This document shows, in pieces, positions 35,267-43,036 of a stretch of DNA of 64,000 nt (its first letter is position 1; each line of letters begins with the position of its first letter). The stretch lies in assembly GCF_014207985.1 (NCBI RefSeq), contig NZ_JACHMI010000001.1, forward strand, positions 6,617,001 to 6,681,000, written 5' to 3'. The notes under the pieces were generated by a model that made no database searches, was not told the DNA's origin, and saw nothing but the letters and a program-made list of their open reading frames with translations. The position numbers and the translations under genes were made by a program. Origin of the DNA: Nonomuraea rubra. Lineage in GTDB: Bacteria; Actinomycetota; Actinomycetes; Streptosporangiales; Streptosporangiaceae.

Positions 35267-35315
35267 GTGGTCGTCCGGGACCTGTCCCGTGCCGGCGCAG
35301 GTCCCGGACGACCAC
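35267..35315. terminator. Perfect 18-bp hairpin between WxL-like and DUF916 genes
   Basis: Arms 35267-35284 (GTGGTCGTCCGGGACCTG) and 35298-35315 are exact complements around a 13-base loop. The hairpin lies inside the 156-bp gap of a minus-strand gene run. It could partly terminate transcription or protect the upstream WxL-like message. Confidence 0.65.
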
Positions 35316-35341
35316 AGTGGGCGATGGCGTCCTGCCTCCTG

Positions 35342-35420
35342 CTCAGGACTGGTCGAACAGCTTCAGGACCGTTGAACAGCTTCAGGACTGGTTGAACAGC
35401 TTCAGGACTGGTTGAACAGC
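35342..35420. repeat. Four tandem 20-bp repeats across a stop codon
   Basis: The unit TTCAGGACTGGTTGAACAGC occurs exactly at 35381-35400 and 35401-35420, as a 19-bp variant at 35362-35380, and with two mismatches at 35342-35361. On the minus strand the 35401 copy encodes the last residues LFNQS and stop of the WxL-like protein. The other three copies are downstream echoes. Confidence 0.9.
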
Positions 35421-36031
35421 GAAAGCGTCAGGGTCGAGCGGTATTCGCCGGCGGCGACGTCGGCGGGAGTGCGCAGCAGGAGGTCGGCGTTGACCTCCCA
35501 GGTGCCGATCTCGTCGGCGGAGTTCGCCGTCGACACCAGCAGCTCCTGGCCCTGCAGACCGACGGCGGGCGCTCCGGTGCCGTCGGAGATGACGCTGGAG
35601 ACGGGCTCACCGGCCTCCACCGCGCCGGAGGTGGAGTCGCTCAGCAGGCGCGGCCGCCAGCCCAGGTACTGCGGGCCGATGGGCGGCGCGGAACCGCCGG
35701 TCGCGGTGAACTCGCCGGCCTGCCCGACGACCGCCCAGAAGTCACCGGCGGGGATCTCCTCGGGACGGCGGCTGTCGGTCACCGTGACCGTCGGCAGGGT
35801 GCCGACGAACTGGCGGGCGGCGGCGTTGGAGCCGTCCTCCTGCAGGGACACGCCGCCGTTGTCGGCGACGGTCATGGAGACCTGACCCGGAGTGGTGTTG
35901 GGCTCGATCGTCACCGACAGCTCGACGCCGTTCTCGGGGTCGTCGTCCGCCACCGCGGGACCGGCCACGCCGGCGAGCGCGACGCCGAGCACCGCCGCGG
36001 CGAGCAGGTGCGCAGTCTTGTTGATTCTCAT
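35402..36031 (-). CDS. WxL-like secreted protein
   Basis: A 209-residue protein with a clear signal peptide (MRINKTAHLLAAAVLGVALA, cleavage near VADDD). The mature part is beta-rich, with VELSVTIEPNTTPGQVSMTV, TVTDSRRPEEIPAGDFWAVV, IGPQYLGWRPRLL and a final LRTPADVAAGEYRSTLTLSL. The ADVAAGEY-x-TLTLSL ending is typical of WxL-type domains; a strict WxL triplet is not present, so the name rests on layout plus the DUF916 neighbour. Third-position bias is good. Its 3' end carries tandem repeats, and a hairpin lies 87 bp after the stop. Confidence 0.65.
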   Translation of the reverse strand: MRINKTAHLLAAAVLGVALAGVAGPAVADDDPENGVELSVTIEPNTTPGQVSMTVADNGGVSLQEDGSNAAARQFVGTLPTVTVTDSRRPEEIPAGDFWAVVGQAGEFTATGGSAPPIGPQYLGWRPRLLSDSTSGAVEAGEPVSSVISDGTGAPAVGLQGQELLVSTANSADEIGTWEVNADLLLRTPADVAAGEYRSTLTLSLFNQS

Positions 36032-36054
36032 GTGATCGCTCCATCTGTGGGGGG

Positions 36055-36086
36055 CGGGGCCGGCCGGCGGATCGGCCGGCCGGCCC
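36055..36086. terminator. GC-rich hairpin between giant gene and WxL-like gene
   Basis: GGGGCCGGCCG (from 36055) pairs with CGGCCGGCCCC (to 36086) in the 71-bp gap after the minus-strand giant gene. It may attenuate read-through into the WxL-like gene. Confidence 0.5.
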
Positions 36087-36102
36087 CGGTTCTGCTGGGC
36101 GG

Positions 36103-39100
36103 TCAGCGGCAGCTGAGCGCCGGGTAGGCGGCGTCGTACGACGAGGTGACCTGCTCGCCGCCGATCGTCGCGGCCCCCTTCACGGTCACCGAGCCGGCGT
36201 CGATCTGCCCGGCCCGGCTGTTGAAGGACTGGTACGCCTGCTTGCCCGGGGCCACGTCGGCCACGGTCTTCGTACCGAACGGGGTGGTCAGCGTCACCGT
36301 GACCGGCACGTCGGAGACGTTGACGGCCGTGACCGCCACGTACGCCGAGGTGCCGATGCAGCGGGACGAGGCGGAGACCGTCAGCTTCACCTGCGGCGCG
36401 GACGCCGAGATCGTCAGCGTCAGCGTCTTGGCCTCTTCGACGTTGCCCGCCTTGTCGGCCGAGCGGTACTTGAGCTCGTGCTGCCCGTCGCCGGTCACGG
36501 TGACCGGTTCGGTGTAGGCGGTCCAGTCGCCGCCGTCGAGCTGGTACTCGGTCTTGTCGACCCCGCTGCCGCCGTCCTCGTCGGCGGCCGCCAGCGTGAC
36601 CGACACCGGGCCGGTGAACGTGCCGCCCGGCGGCAACTCGGGCTCGGTCGTCGCCGTCGTCACCGGCGCCGTCCTGTCCTCGTCCGACCCGCCCTTGATC
36701 AGGTGGAAGTGGTCGAACGTGACCGTCTTCGACGCCGACTGGTTGGTGCCGATGGTGTACACGCCGACCTTGGCGCCGGTGGCCACCGCGCTGTTATCCA
36801 CCGGGGCGGACAGAGCGGTCCAGGTCTCGCCGTCGGAGGAGTAGGAGCCGGTGTAGGTGTTGCCCTCCTTCTTGAGCCGCAGCCACCACACGCCGCTGGT
36901 GAGGTTGTTCACCTGCGGCTGCGGGTTCTGGACGGTGCCGCCGACCTCGCTGCGCAGTTCGATGCTCCGCGCCACCGTCGAGCCCGCCGAGTTGGTGGTG
37001 AGGAAGTCGAGCTTCACGTAGTCGTCGTCGCCGGTGTACGCCATGAGGCCGCCCTGCTGGTACTGCTCGTTGAGCGCCGAGGCGTCCACCTTGGTCTCCA
37101 GCGTCCAGTCGCCGCTCGGGGCCGGCTGCAGGATGAGGTTCTTCGGGCCGCTGTTGGTGGTCCCGTAGATGTCACCCGTCGTGGTGTCGAGCTGCAGCTT
37201 GCCGTCGCCGACGCGCGCCGCCGTGGCGTCGGGGCGCACGATCGCGCTCCAGCGGCAGGTGTCGAGCGCCGTGCCGTCGAACTCGTCGTCCGGGTCCGGC
37301 CCGGTCGCCGTGTCGTCCGGCGTGATGTGGAACCAGTCGAAGGACGCGTCCACCACCGGGTGGTCGGCCCCGGCCAGCGAGAGCAGGCCGATCTTGGGGC
37401 TGGTGATCCCGGCGAGCGCCTTGGTCTGGGGCATCGCGGTGAACGTGGTGCCGTCGGCGGAGTAGTGGGCGGTGATGTTGGTGCCGTCGCTGATGAACCG
37501 CACGTACACCGTGTCGGGGTAGGCGTCTCCCAGGTTGGCCGTGTTGCTCTGCGACACCTCGTTCGGGGCGCCGTTCTCCTCACGGATGAACTGGAAGATG
37601 CGGCTGGCGTGGTTGGGGCCCGAGGTCGACCGCGCCTGCAGCACCATCTTGGCGTAGTTGTCGTCGTCGCCGTAGATGATCAGGCCCGCCTGCTGGTACG
37701 CGTCGCGCGCGTCCAGCGTGAGCTTGGCGGTGGCGGTCCAGGCTCCCGACGGCGCCGGCTGCAGCACGATGTTCGGCGTGTTGCCGCCCGTGCTGTAGAT
37801 GTCGGTGGTCGAGGTCGGGATCACCAGCTTGCCGTCGGCGACCCTGAGGTCCTGGTTCTCCCGGATGACCGACCAGCGGTCACGGTCGAGCTGGTTCCCC
37901 AGGAAGTCATCGGAACGGCCGCTGAAGCACACCGTGGCCGGCGCGTCCACCTTGACCGCGACCTGTGCGGAGGACGACGCGCCCTTGTCGTCGGACACGG
38001 TCACCACGGCAGTGTAGGTGCCCGGCGCGGTGTAGGTGTGGCTCGCGTCGGCGGTGGTGGGCTCCGGCGCGCCGTTCACGCCGAAGTTCCACTTGTAGGT
38101 GAGCGGGTCGCCTTCCGGGTCGGTGGCCGTCGCCTTGAAGTCGACCTTCAGCGGAGCGACGCCCGTCGCAGGGGTCCCCGTCGCGGTCACGGACGGACGC
38201 TGGTTCTCCGTGGCGCCCTTGCCGACGAAGTCGACCCAGTTGACGTTGACCAGGTAGGCGTTGTCGGCCGCGCTCGCCGGCTTGCGCACCACGAAGTACA
38301 GCGGTCCGCTCTCCGTCGGCGGGCTGGACAGGTCGAGCGTGACGTCGGCGAACGTCTGCCAGCCGCCGGTGGGCGCCACCTCGGCCGAGCCGACCAGCGT
38401 GCCGGTCTCGGGGTCGCCCGCCCGGACCTGCACGGTCCCGCCGGGGCCGCCCGAGGCCGCCCTGAGCCGGATCGCGGTGACGTTCGACAGGTTCACCGGG
38501 TCGAACGACCACCAGTCGCCGTCCTGGACGAACGCGATGTGCTGGTTGCCGCCCTGGGTGTCGCTGGTGGCCTCCGCCTGGACGCCCGCGGTGTCGGTGC
38601 CCTTGCCGTCGGCCACCCGGCCGGTCCGCGAGAAGTGCTCGGCCTGCTTGCGCTTGGGCTCCAGGATGACCTGGCCGCGCCCGGTCAGCGACTTGGCGCC
38701 GTTGGCGCCGCCGTCGGCGTAGCTGGCCTCGATGGCGTAGAAGAGGTTGTCGTACTCGCCGTGGCCGGCCTGCTGGGTCTGCAGCACGCCCTCACAGCCC
38801 TGGTGCTGGTCGAGCGGGTGGCCGTGGCTGTCGTGGCCGAGGATCGCCTGGATCTTCACCTTGTCGCAGTCGATCGTGCCGTCCTCGGGGTCGGTGACGG
38901 TGACCGTGAACTTCACCTGGTCGCCGAACTCGAAGAAGGCGCCGTTCGGCGGGACGGTCACCGAGACCGTGGGGCGGGTGTTGCCCGCGTTGATCTCCAC
39001 GCCGGCGGTGCCGGTCCGGCCGTCGGAGGTCGTGATCGTCAGGACCGCGTTGTAGTCGCCCCCCTCCTCGTAGGTGTGGGAGGGGCTGGGGTCGGTGGAG

Positions 39101-41397
39101 TCGGTGTCACCGTCGCCGTCGAGGTCCCAGGCGTAGGTGATCGGCTTGCCGTCCGGGTCCCTGCTGCCCTCGCTGGAGAACGTCACGGCCAGCGGCAGCG
39201 GGCCGTCGGTCTTGTCCGCCGCGGCACGGGCGATCGGCGGGCGGGTGCCCTTGGTGTACACGATGCGGTAGATGCCGGAGTCGGCGTTGTCGCCGCCGAA
39301 GCCGGACCCCCACTCGATCATGTACAGCGCGCCGTCGGGGCCGAACTTCATGTCCATCGGCTTCTTGAACGTCAGGGAGCCGAGGATCGTGTTCATCTCG
39401 ACGAGCTTGGTGCCGGTCTCGTCGAGCTGGAACGACCACACCTTGTCGTTGTTCCACTCGCCGAAGACCGCCTTGCCGTCCCAGTACGCCGGCCACTTCA
39501 CGTCCGACTGCAGGTTCGGGTCGGAGCGGTAGACGGGGCCGCCCATGGGCGCGCCACCGCTCATCTCCGGGAAGTTCTGCGGGTCGGCCGCGTAGTGGTA
39601 CCAGATCGTCGCCGGAACCACCGGCGGCAGGCTGGTCAGGCCGTCGTTGTTCGGCGACTCGTTGACCGGCGCGGCGCAGTTGAAGGCCGACCCCGACTGC
39701 CTGGTGGCGAAGTCGAAGTCGACGTACGGGGTGTTGTTCCCGACGCAGTACGGCCAGCCGTAGTTGCCCGGCTTGGAGACGATGTTCCACTCGACCGTGT
39801 TCTGCGGGCCGCGGGTGGTGCTCGCCGAGTTGGCGTCGGGGCCGTACTCGCCGAGCATGATGTGGCCCGTCTTGGGGTCGAGACCCATGCGGAACGGGTT
39901 GCGGAAGCCCATGCCGTAGATCTCCGGCTTGGTCTTCGCCGTGCCCGGCGCGAACAGGTTGCCGGACGGGATGGTGTACGTGCCGTCGGCCTCGGGGTGG
40001 ATCCGCAGCAGCTTGCCGCTCAGGCTGTTGGTGTTGCCCGAGGTGCGCTGGGCGTCCCAGCTGGCGCGGCCCGACCGCTCGTCGATCGGCGTGTAGCCGT
40101 CGGAGGCGAACGGGTTGGAGTTGTCGCCCGTGGCCAGCCACAGGTTGCCGGTCTTGGGGTCGATCACCATGCCGCCACCGTGGTGGCAGCACTCGGCCCG
40201 CTGCACCGGGACGTCGAGGACCACCTTCTCGCTCGACAGGTCAAGGGTGTCACCCGTGACGGTGAACCTGCTCAGCCGGTCGACGTTCGCCCCGGTGGGC
40301 GAGTAGTACAGGTACACCCAGTGGTTGGAGTCGAAGCCGGGGTCGAGCGCCAGCCCGAGCAGGCCGCTCTCGTTGGCGGTGAAGACGTTCAGCTTCGCCG
40401 CCGTCACGGTGCCGCCCGCAGGCTTGATGATCTTGACCTCGCCGAGGCGGTCGATGTAGAAGACCCGGCCGTCCTTGGCGACGTCCACCATCATCGGGTT
40501 CGAGGTGTTGTCGTCGAGCGTGACCTTCTCGAAGCTTCCGCTCTGCGAGGCCGAGCAGTCGGCCTTGACCGCGCCGGCGGCCGTCTGGATGCCGCCGAGC
40601 AGCAGCTTCAGGAAGTTCGGCTCGCTGTAGTTCTCCTTCATGTGGCCGAGCCCCGTGTACCACGAACGGCCGCCGTCGAAGTCGTGACACCACGTGTTCG
40701 GGTGGTCGGCGCCCATCGTCGCGCCGGTGTAGGACTTCTCGTCCATCGACGTCAGCACGTGCACCGTGCCACGCGGATTCGCCCGGTAGTCGTACCACTC
40801 GTCGGTACGGGTCCAGGTCGTCGGCAGGTCCTTGGTGGACGGGTGGGCCGGGTCCTCGACCTTGACCGTGGCCTGCTGGATCGCCGGATGCGACTTGAAG
40901 TACGCACCGACCAGCTTGCCGTACCACTCCCAGTTGTAGCCGCTGTCGGCCGCGGCGTGGACGCCGGCGAAGCCGCCGCCGTTCTGTATGTAGCGCTGGA
41001 AGGCGTCCTTCTGGTCCTGCGTGCCCAGCGGGTCACCGGTCGTGGACATGAAGACCACGGCCTGGTACTGCGCCAGGTTCTGGTCCGTGAACAGCGCGCT
41101 GTCCTCGGTGGTGTCGACCGCGAAGTTGTTCTCCTGGCCGAGTTTCTGCACGGCCGCGATGCCCTCGGGGATCGAGTCGTGCCGGAAGCCGGTCGTCTTC
41201 GAGAAGACGAGGACCTTGAACGCGGGCTCCGCTGCCGCCGTGGCGGCCTCGGCGCTCACCGGCGCCGCGAGGAGCGTGACGAAGGGGGCGACGAGGGCTA
41301 AGGCCATCGTCGTCGCGGTTCGGCGCCTCGGGCGTCGTCCGCGTGCTGGCAGGGCCGCGTTGAGCAGCCTGGCCCACGTTCGATGACGTGGTGACAT
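36103..41397 (-). CDS. 1764-residue secreted ThuA / PQQ-type sugar dehydrogenase / PKD / CBM6 / DUF1349 protein
   Basis: The start MSPRHRTW at 41397 precedes a long Arg-rich signal peptide with cleavage near residue 52 (VSAEAATA). Approximate domains follow. ThuA (58-285; KVLVFSKTTGFRHDSIPEGI, GGGFAGVHAAADS). Glucose/sorbosone dehydrogenase-like beta-propeller (287-716; GLLGLALDPGF, HHGGGMVIDPKTGNLWLATG). PKD (717-800). Ig-like (805-915). CBM6 (915-1060; GVQAEATSDTQGGNQHIAFV). PKD (1062-1150). Two DUF1349-like sandwiches (1157-1358 and 1367-1565), each with LQPAPSG. An Ig-like OmpL47-type repeat (1570-1667) and a C-terminal beta domain follow. It is probably an extracellular sugar-oxidising enzyme that binds polysaccharide. 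No sortase or TM anchor is seen. Confidence 0.88.
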   Translation of the reverse strand: MSPRHRTWARLLNAALPARGRRPRRRTATTMALALVAPFVTLLAAPVSAEAATAAAEPAFKVLVFSKTTGFRHDSIPEGIAAVQKLGQENNFAVDTTEDSALFTDQNLAQYQAVVFMSTTGDPLGTQDQKDAFQRYIQNGGGFAGVHAAADSGYNWEWYGKLVGAYFKSHPAIQQATVKVEDPAHPSTKDLPTTWTRTDEWYDYRANPRGTVHVLTSMDEKSYTGATMGADHPNTWCHDFDGGRSWYTGLGHMKENYSEPNFLKLLLGGIQTAAGAVKADCSASQSGSFEKVTLDDNTSNPMMVDVAKDGRVFYIDRLGEVKIIKPAGGTVTAAKLNVFTANESGLLGLALDPGFDSNHWVYLYYSPTGANVDRLSRFTVTGDTLDLSSEKVVLDVPVQRAECCHHGGGMVIDPKTGNLWLATGDNSNPFASDGYTPIDERSGRASWDAQRTSGNTNSLSGKLLRIHPEADGTYTIPSGNLFAPGTAKTKPEIYGMGFRNPFRMGLDPKTGHIMLGEYGPDANSASTTRGPQNTVEWNIVSKPGNYGWPYCVGNNTPYVDFDFATRQSGSAFNCAAPVNESPNNDGLTSLPPVVPATIWYHYAADPQNFPEMSGGAPMGGPVYRSDPNLQSDVKWPAYWDGKAVFGEWNNDKVWSFQLDETGTKLVEMNTILGSLTFKKPMDMKFGPDGALYMIEWGSGFGGDNADSGIYRIVYTKGTRPPIARAAADKTDGPLPLAVTFSSEGSRDPDGKPITYAWDLDGDGDTDSTDPSPSHTYEEGGDYNAVLTITTSDGRTGTAGVEINAGNTRPTVSVTVPPNGAFFEFGDQVKFTVTVTDPEDGTIDCDKVKIQAILGHDSHGHPLDQHQGCEGVLQTQQAGHGEYDNLFYAIEASYADGGANGAKSLTGRGQVILEPKRKQAEHFSRTGRVADGKGTDTAGVQAEATSDTQGGNQHIAFVQDGDWWSFDPVNLSNVTAIRLRAASGGPGGTVQVRAGDPETGTLVGSAEVAPTGGWQTFADVTLDLSSPPTESGPLYFVVRKPASAADNAYLVNVNWVDFVGKGATENQRPSVTATGTPATGVAPLKVDFKATATDPEGDPLTYKWNFGVNGAPEPTTADASHTYTAPGTYTAVVTVSDDKGASSSAQVAVKVDAPATVCFSGRSDDFLGNQLDRDRWSVIRENQDLRVADGKLVIPTSTTDIYSTGGNTPNIVLQPAPSGAWTATAKLTLDARDAYQQAGLIIYGDDDNYAKMVLQARSTSGPNHASRIFQFIREENGAPNEVSQSNTANLGDAYPDTVYVRFISDGTNITAHYSADGTTFTAMPQTKALAGITSPKIGLLSLAGADHPVVDASFDWFHITPDDTATGPDPDDEFDGTALDTCRWSAIVRPDATAARVGDGKLQLDTTTGDIYGTTNSGPKNLILQPAPSGDWTLETKVDASALNEQYQQGGLMAYTGDDDYVKLDFLTTNSAGSTVARSIELRSEVGGTVQNPQPQVNNLTSGVWWLRLKKEGNTYTGSYSSDGETWTALSAPVDNSAVATGAKVGVYTIGTNQSASKTVTFDHFHLIKGGSDEDRTAPVTTATTEPELPPGGTFTGPVSVTLAAADEDGGSGVDKTEYQLDGGDWTAYTEPVTVTGDGQHELKYRSADKAGNVEEAKTLTLTISASAPQVKLTVSASSRCIGTSAYVAVTAVNVSDVPVTVTLTTPFGTKTVADVAPGKQAYQSFNSRAGQIDAGSVTVKGAATIGGEQVTSSYDAAYPALSCR

Positions 41398-41517
41398 GGA
41401 AACCCTTCCTGACCGGGGGGACGTCAGGCAAGGCGCGCGCCGCCGCGCTGTTGCCACTTGGTGGTAGCGGATATGTGCGGGTGCTGGAGGGTGCCGTCTC
41501 CAGGTCTGTGGAGGCCG

Positions 41518-42795
41518 TCAGTAAGGTGCCGGCCGGGGTGGTGAGTCCATGATCGTCGTCGGGTCGTCGATGATGTCGCTGATCACCATGCTGGCGGCGC
41601 CGCGGGAGGCGGCGCCGAAGCCGAGCGTGGAGGCGACGAGCCGGCACTGGGCGGCCGGAGCGGCCACCACGAGCCGTCGCAGCTGGTCTTGTGCGTGGGG
41701 CAGCAGCCACTCGGCCAGCGAGGCGAAGTAGCCGCCGATGACGATCACCCGTGGGTTGAACAGGTTGGCCAGGATCGAGCCGCCGAGCCCGAGCCACTGG
41801 CCGACCTGTGCCACCGCCATCATCATCCGCCGCTCGCCCGAGGCCAGGCCCCTGGCGATGTCGGCGACCCGTTCGCCGGGGTCGGGCACCGGCATGCCGG
41901 GCAGCCCGTACGCCTGCTCGGGCATGGCCGCGCGGACGAGCGCGGCCAGGCCGACCTTGGTCTCCCAGCATCCGATGCGGCCGCAACCGCACTGGGTGCC
42001 GTTCGGGTCCACCTGCAGATGTCCGACCTCGCCGGAGAATCCGTCCGCGCCGCGCATGAGCTCGCCGCCCACGATGACGCCGCTGCCGACCCCGACCTCG
42101 CCGGTGAGGTACACCAGGTGGGGCGTGCCGGCGGCGACGCCGGAGGTGTATTCGGCCAGCGCGGCGAGGTTCGCGTCGTTGTCCACCCGCACCGGCACGC
42201 GCGGCGGGCCGAGCAAGGAGGCCAGCTGGTCGGCCAGGGGCAGGTCGCGCCAGTAGAGGTTCGGCGCGAGCGTCACGACGCCGCGGGCCACGTCCACGAG
42301 CCCGGGGACCGCCACCGCGATGCCGGCGGGCGCCGCTCCGGCGCGCCGCATGGCCTCCACGGCCTCCTTGGCCACGAGCCCGAGCCGGCGCACGGCGTTG
42401 TCCGGGCCGCTGCCCATGGCGTCGTAGACGACCCGGCGCTCGACCAGGACCCGGCCGCTGAGATCGGTGCCGTGGACCGCGATGTAGTCGACGTTGATCT
42501 CCATGCCGAGGGCGCCGACGTGCGCGCCGTGCAGCGCGACCGCCCGTCTGGGGCGGCCGACGGCCCCGGCGTGCTCGACGCCGACCTCGCGTACCAGGCC
42601 GCGTTCGAGGAGCTCGGCCATGAGGTTGGAGACGGTGGCCCGGTGCAGCCCGCTCGCCTCGGCGATGTGGGCACGGGACAGGGACGGGTGGTCGCGCAGC
42701 TCGCGCAGCACCAGCGAGAGGTTCGCCCGGCGCAGCGCGGCGGAACCCGCCGGCGGAGCGCCGGCCCGGACACGGCTGGGCGGTTTGTACGTCAT
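41518..42795 (-). CDS. ROK-family transcriptional regulator A
   Basis: A 425-residue ROK repressor. The N-terminal winged helix is LRRANLSLVLRELRDHPSLS and IAEASGLHRATVSNLMAELL. The sugar-kinase-like domain has DNDANLAALAEY, LTGEVGVGSGVIVGGEL and the zinc motif GHLQVDPNGTQCGCGRIGCW. ATG 42795 is chosen; GTG 42801/42804 and TTG 42831 are alternatives. It is divergent from a close paralog at 43037 and lies 120 bp upstream of the giant secreted-enzyme gene on the same strand. It plausibly controls that gene in response to a sugar. Confidence 0.9.
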   Translation of the reverse strand: MTYKPPSRVRAGAPPAGSAALRRANLSLVLRELRDHPSLSRAHIAEASGLHRATVSNLMAELLERGLVREVGVEHAGAVGRPRRAVALHGAHVGALGMEINVDYIAVHGTDLSGRVLVERRVVYDAMGSGPDNAVRRLGLVAKEAVEAMRRAGAAPAGIAVAVPGLVDVARGVVTLAPNLYWRDLPLADQLASLLGPPRVPVRVDNDANLAALAEYTSGVAAGTPHLVYLTGEVGVGSGVIVGGELMRGADGFSGEVGHLQVDPNGTQCGCGRIGCWETKVGLAALVRAAMPEQAYGLPGMPVPDPGERVADIARGLASGERRMMMAVAQVGQWLGLGGSILANLFNPRVIVIGGYFASLAEWLLPHAQDQLRRLVVAAPAAQCRLVASTLGFGAASRGAASMVISDIIDDPTTIMDSPPRPAPY

Positions 42796-42819
42796 GCGCA
42801 CCACCCGCCCTTTGTTTGT

Positions 42820-42841
42820 CTCCGAGATCAATTAATCGGAG
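42820..42841. promoter_or_regulatory. Palindrome in the ROK/ROK divergent gap (site 1)
   Basis: CTCCGA-N10-TCGGAG with an AT-rich centre (GATCAATTAA), 25 bp before the ATG of ROK A. AT-rich palindromic centres are typical of ROK/NagC-type operators. Confidence 0.45.
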
Positions 42842-42939
42842 TTGTAACACGGGGATGTCCGGCCGTGCACTCCTGATTCTCGTAACGAGTTGGCATCGCT
42901 GGCATCGGTCCACGTCAGCGATCCATCAGGCGTCAGTTA

Positions 42940-42954
42940 TCGGAACGTTACCGA
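42940..42954. promoter_or_regulatory. Palindrome in the ROK/ROK divergent gap (site 2)
   Basis: TCGGAACGTTACCGA, arms TCGG and CCGA around AACGTTA, 82 bp before ROK B. It shares TCGGA with site 1. Confidence 0.4.
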
Positions 42955-43036
42955 AATTGCAACCGATTTCAGCCTTGTGTCCGCAGAGGTCGGCACCTTT
43001 AATTCGGCTAGCCATCCGCACTAATCGAGGAGGAGC

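Noticed and set aside
35342..35420. Possible CRISPR or iteron array
   Set aside because: The 20-bp copies are directly adjacent without spacers, include the end of a coding region, and no replication or Cas gene is nearby.
36478..41301. A 1607-residue plus-strand open frame opposite the giant secreted protein
   Set aside because: Composition is Val/Gly/Arg-rich without any domain, and every real motif (ThuA, PKD, CBM6, DUF1349) is on the minus strand. It is a codon-bias mirror frame.
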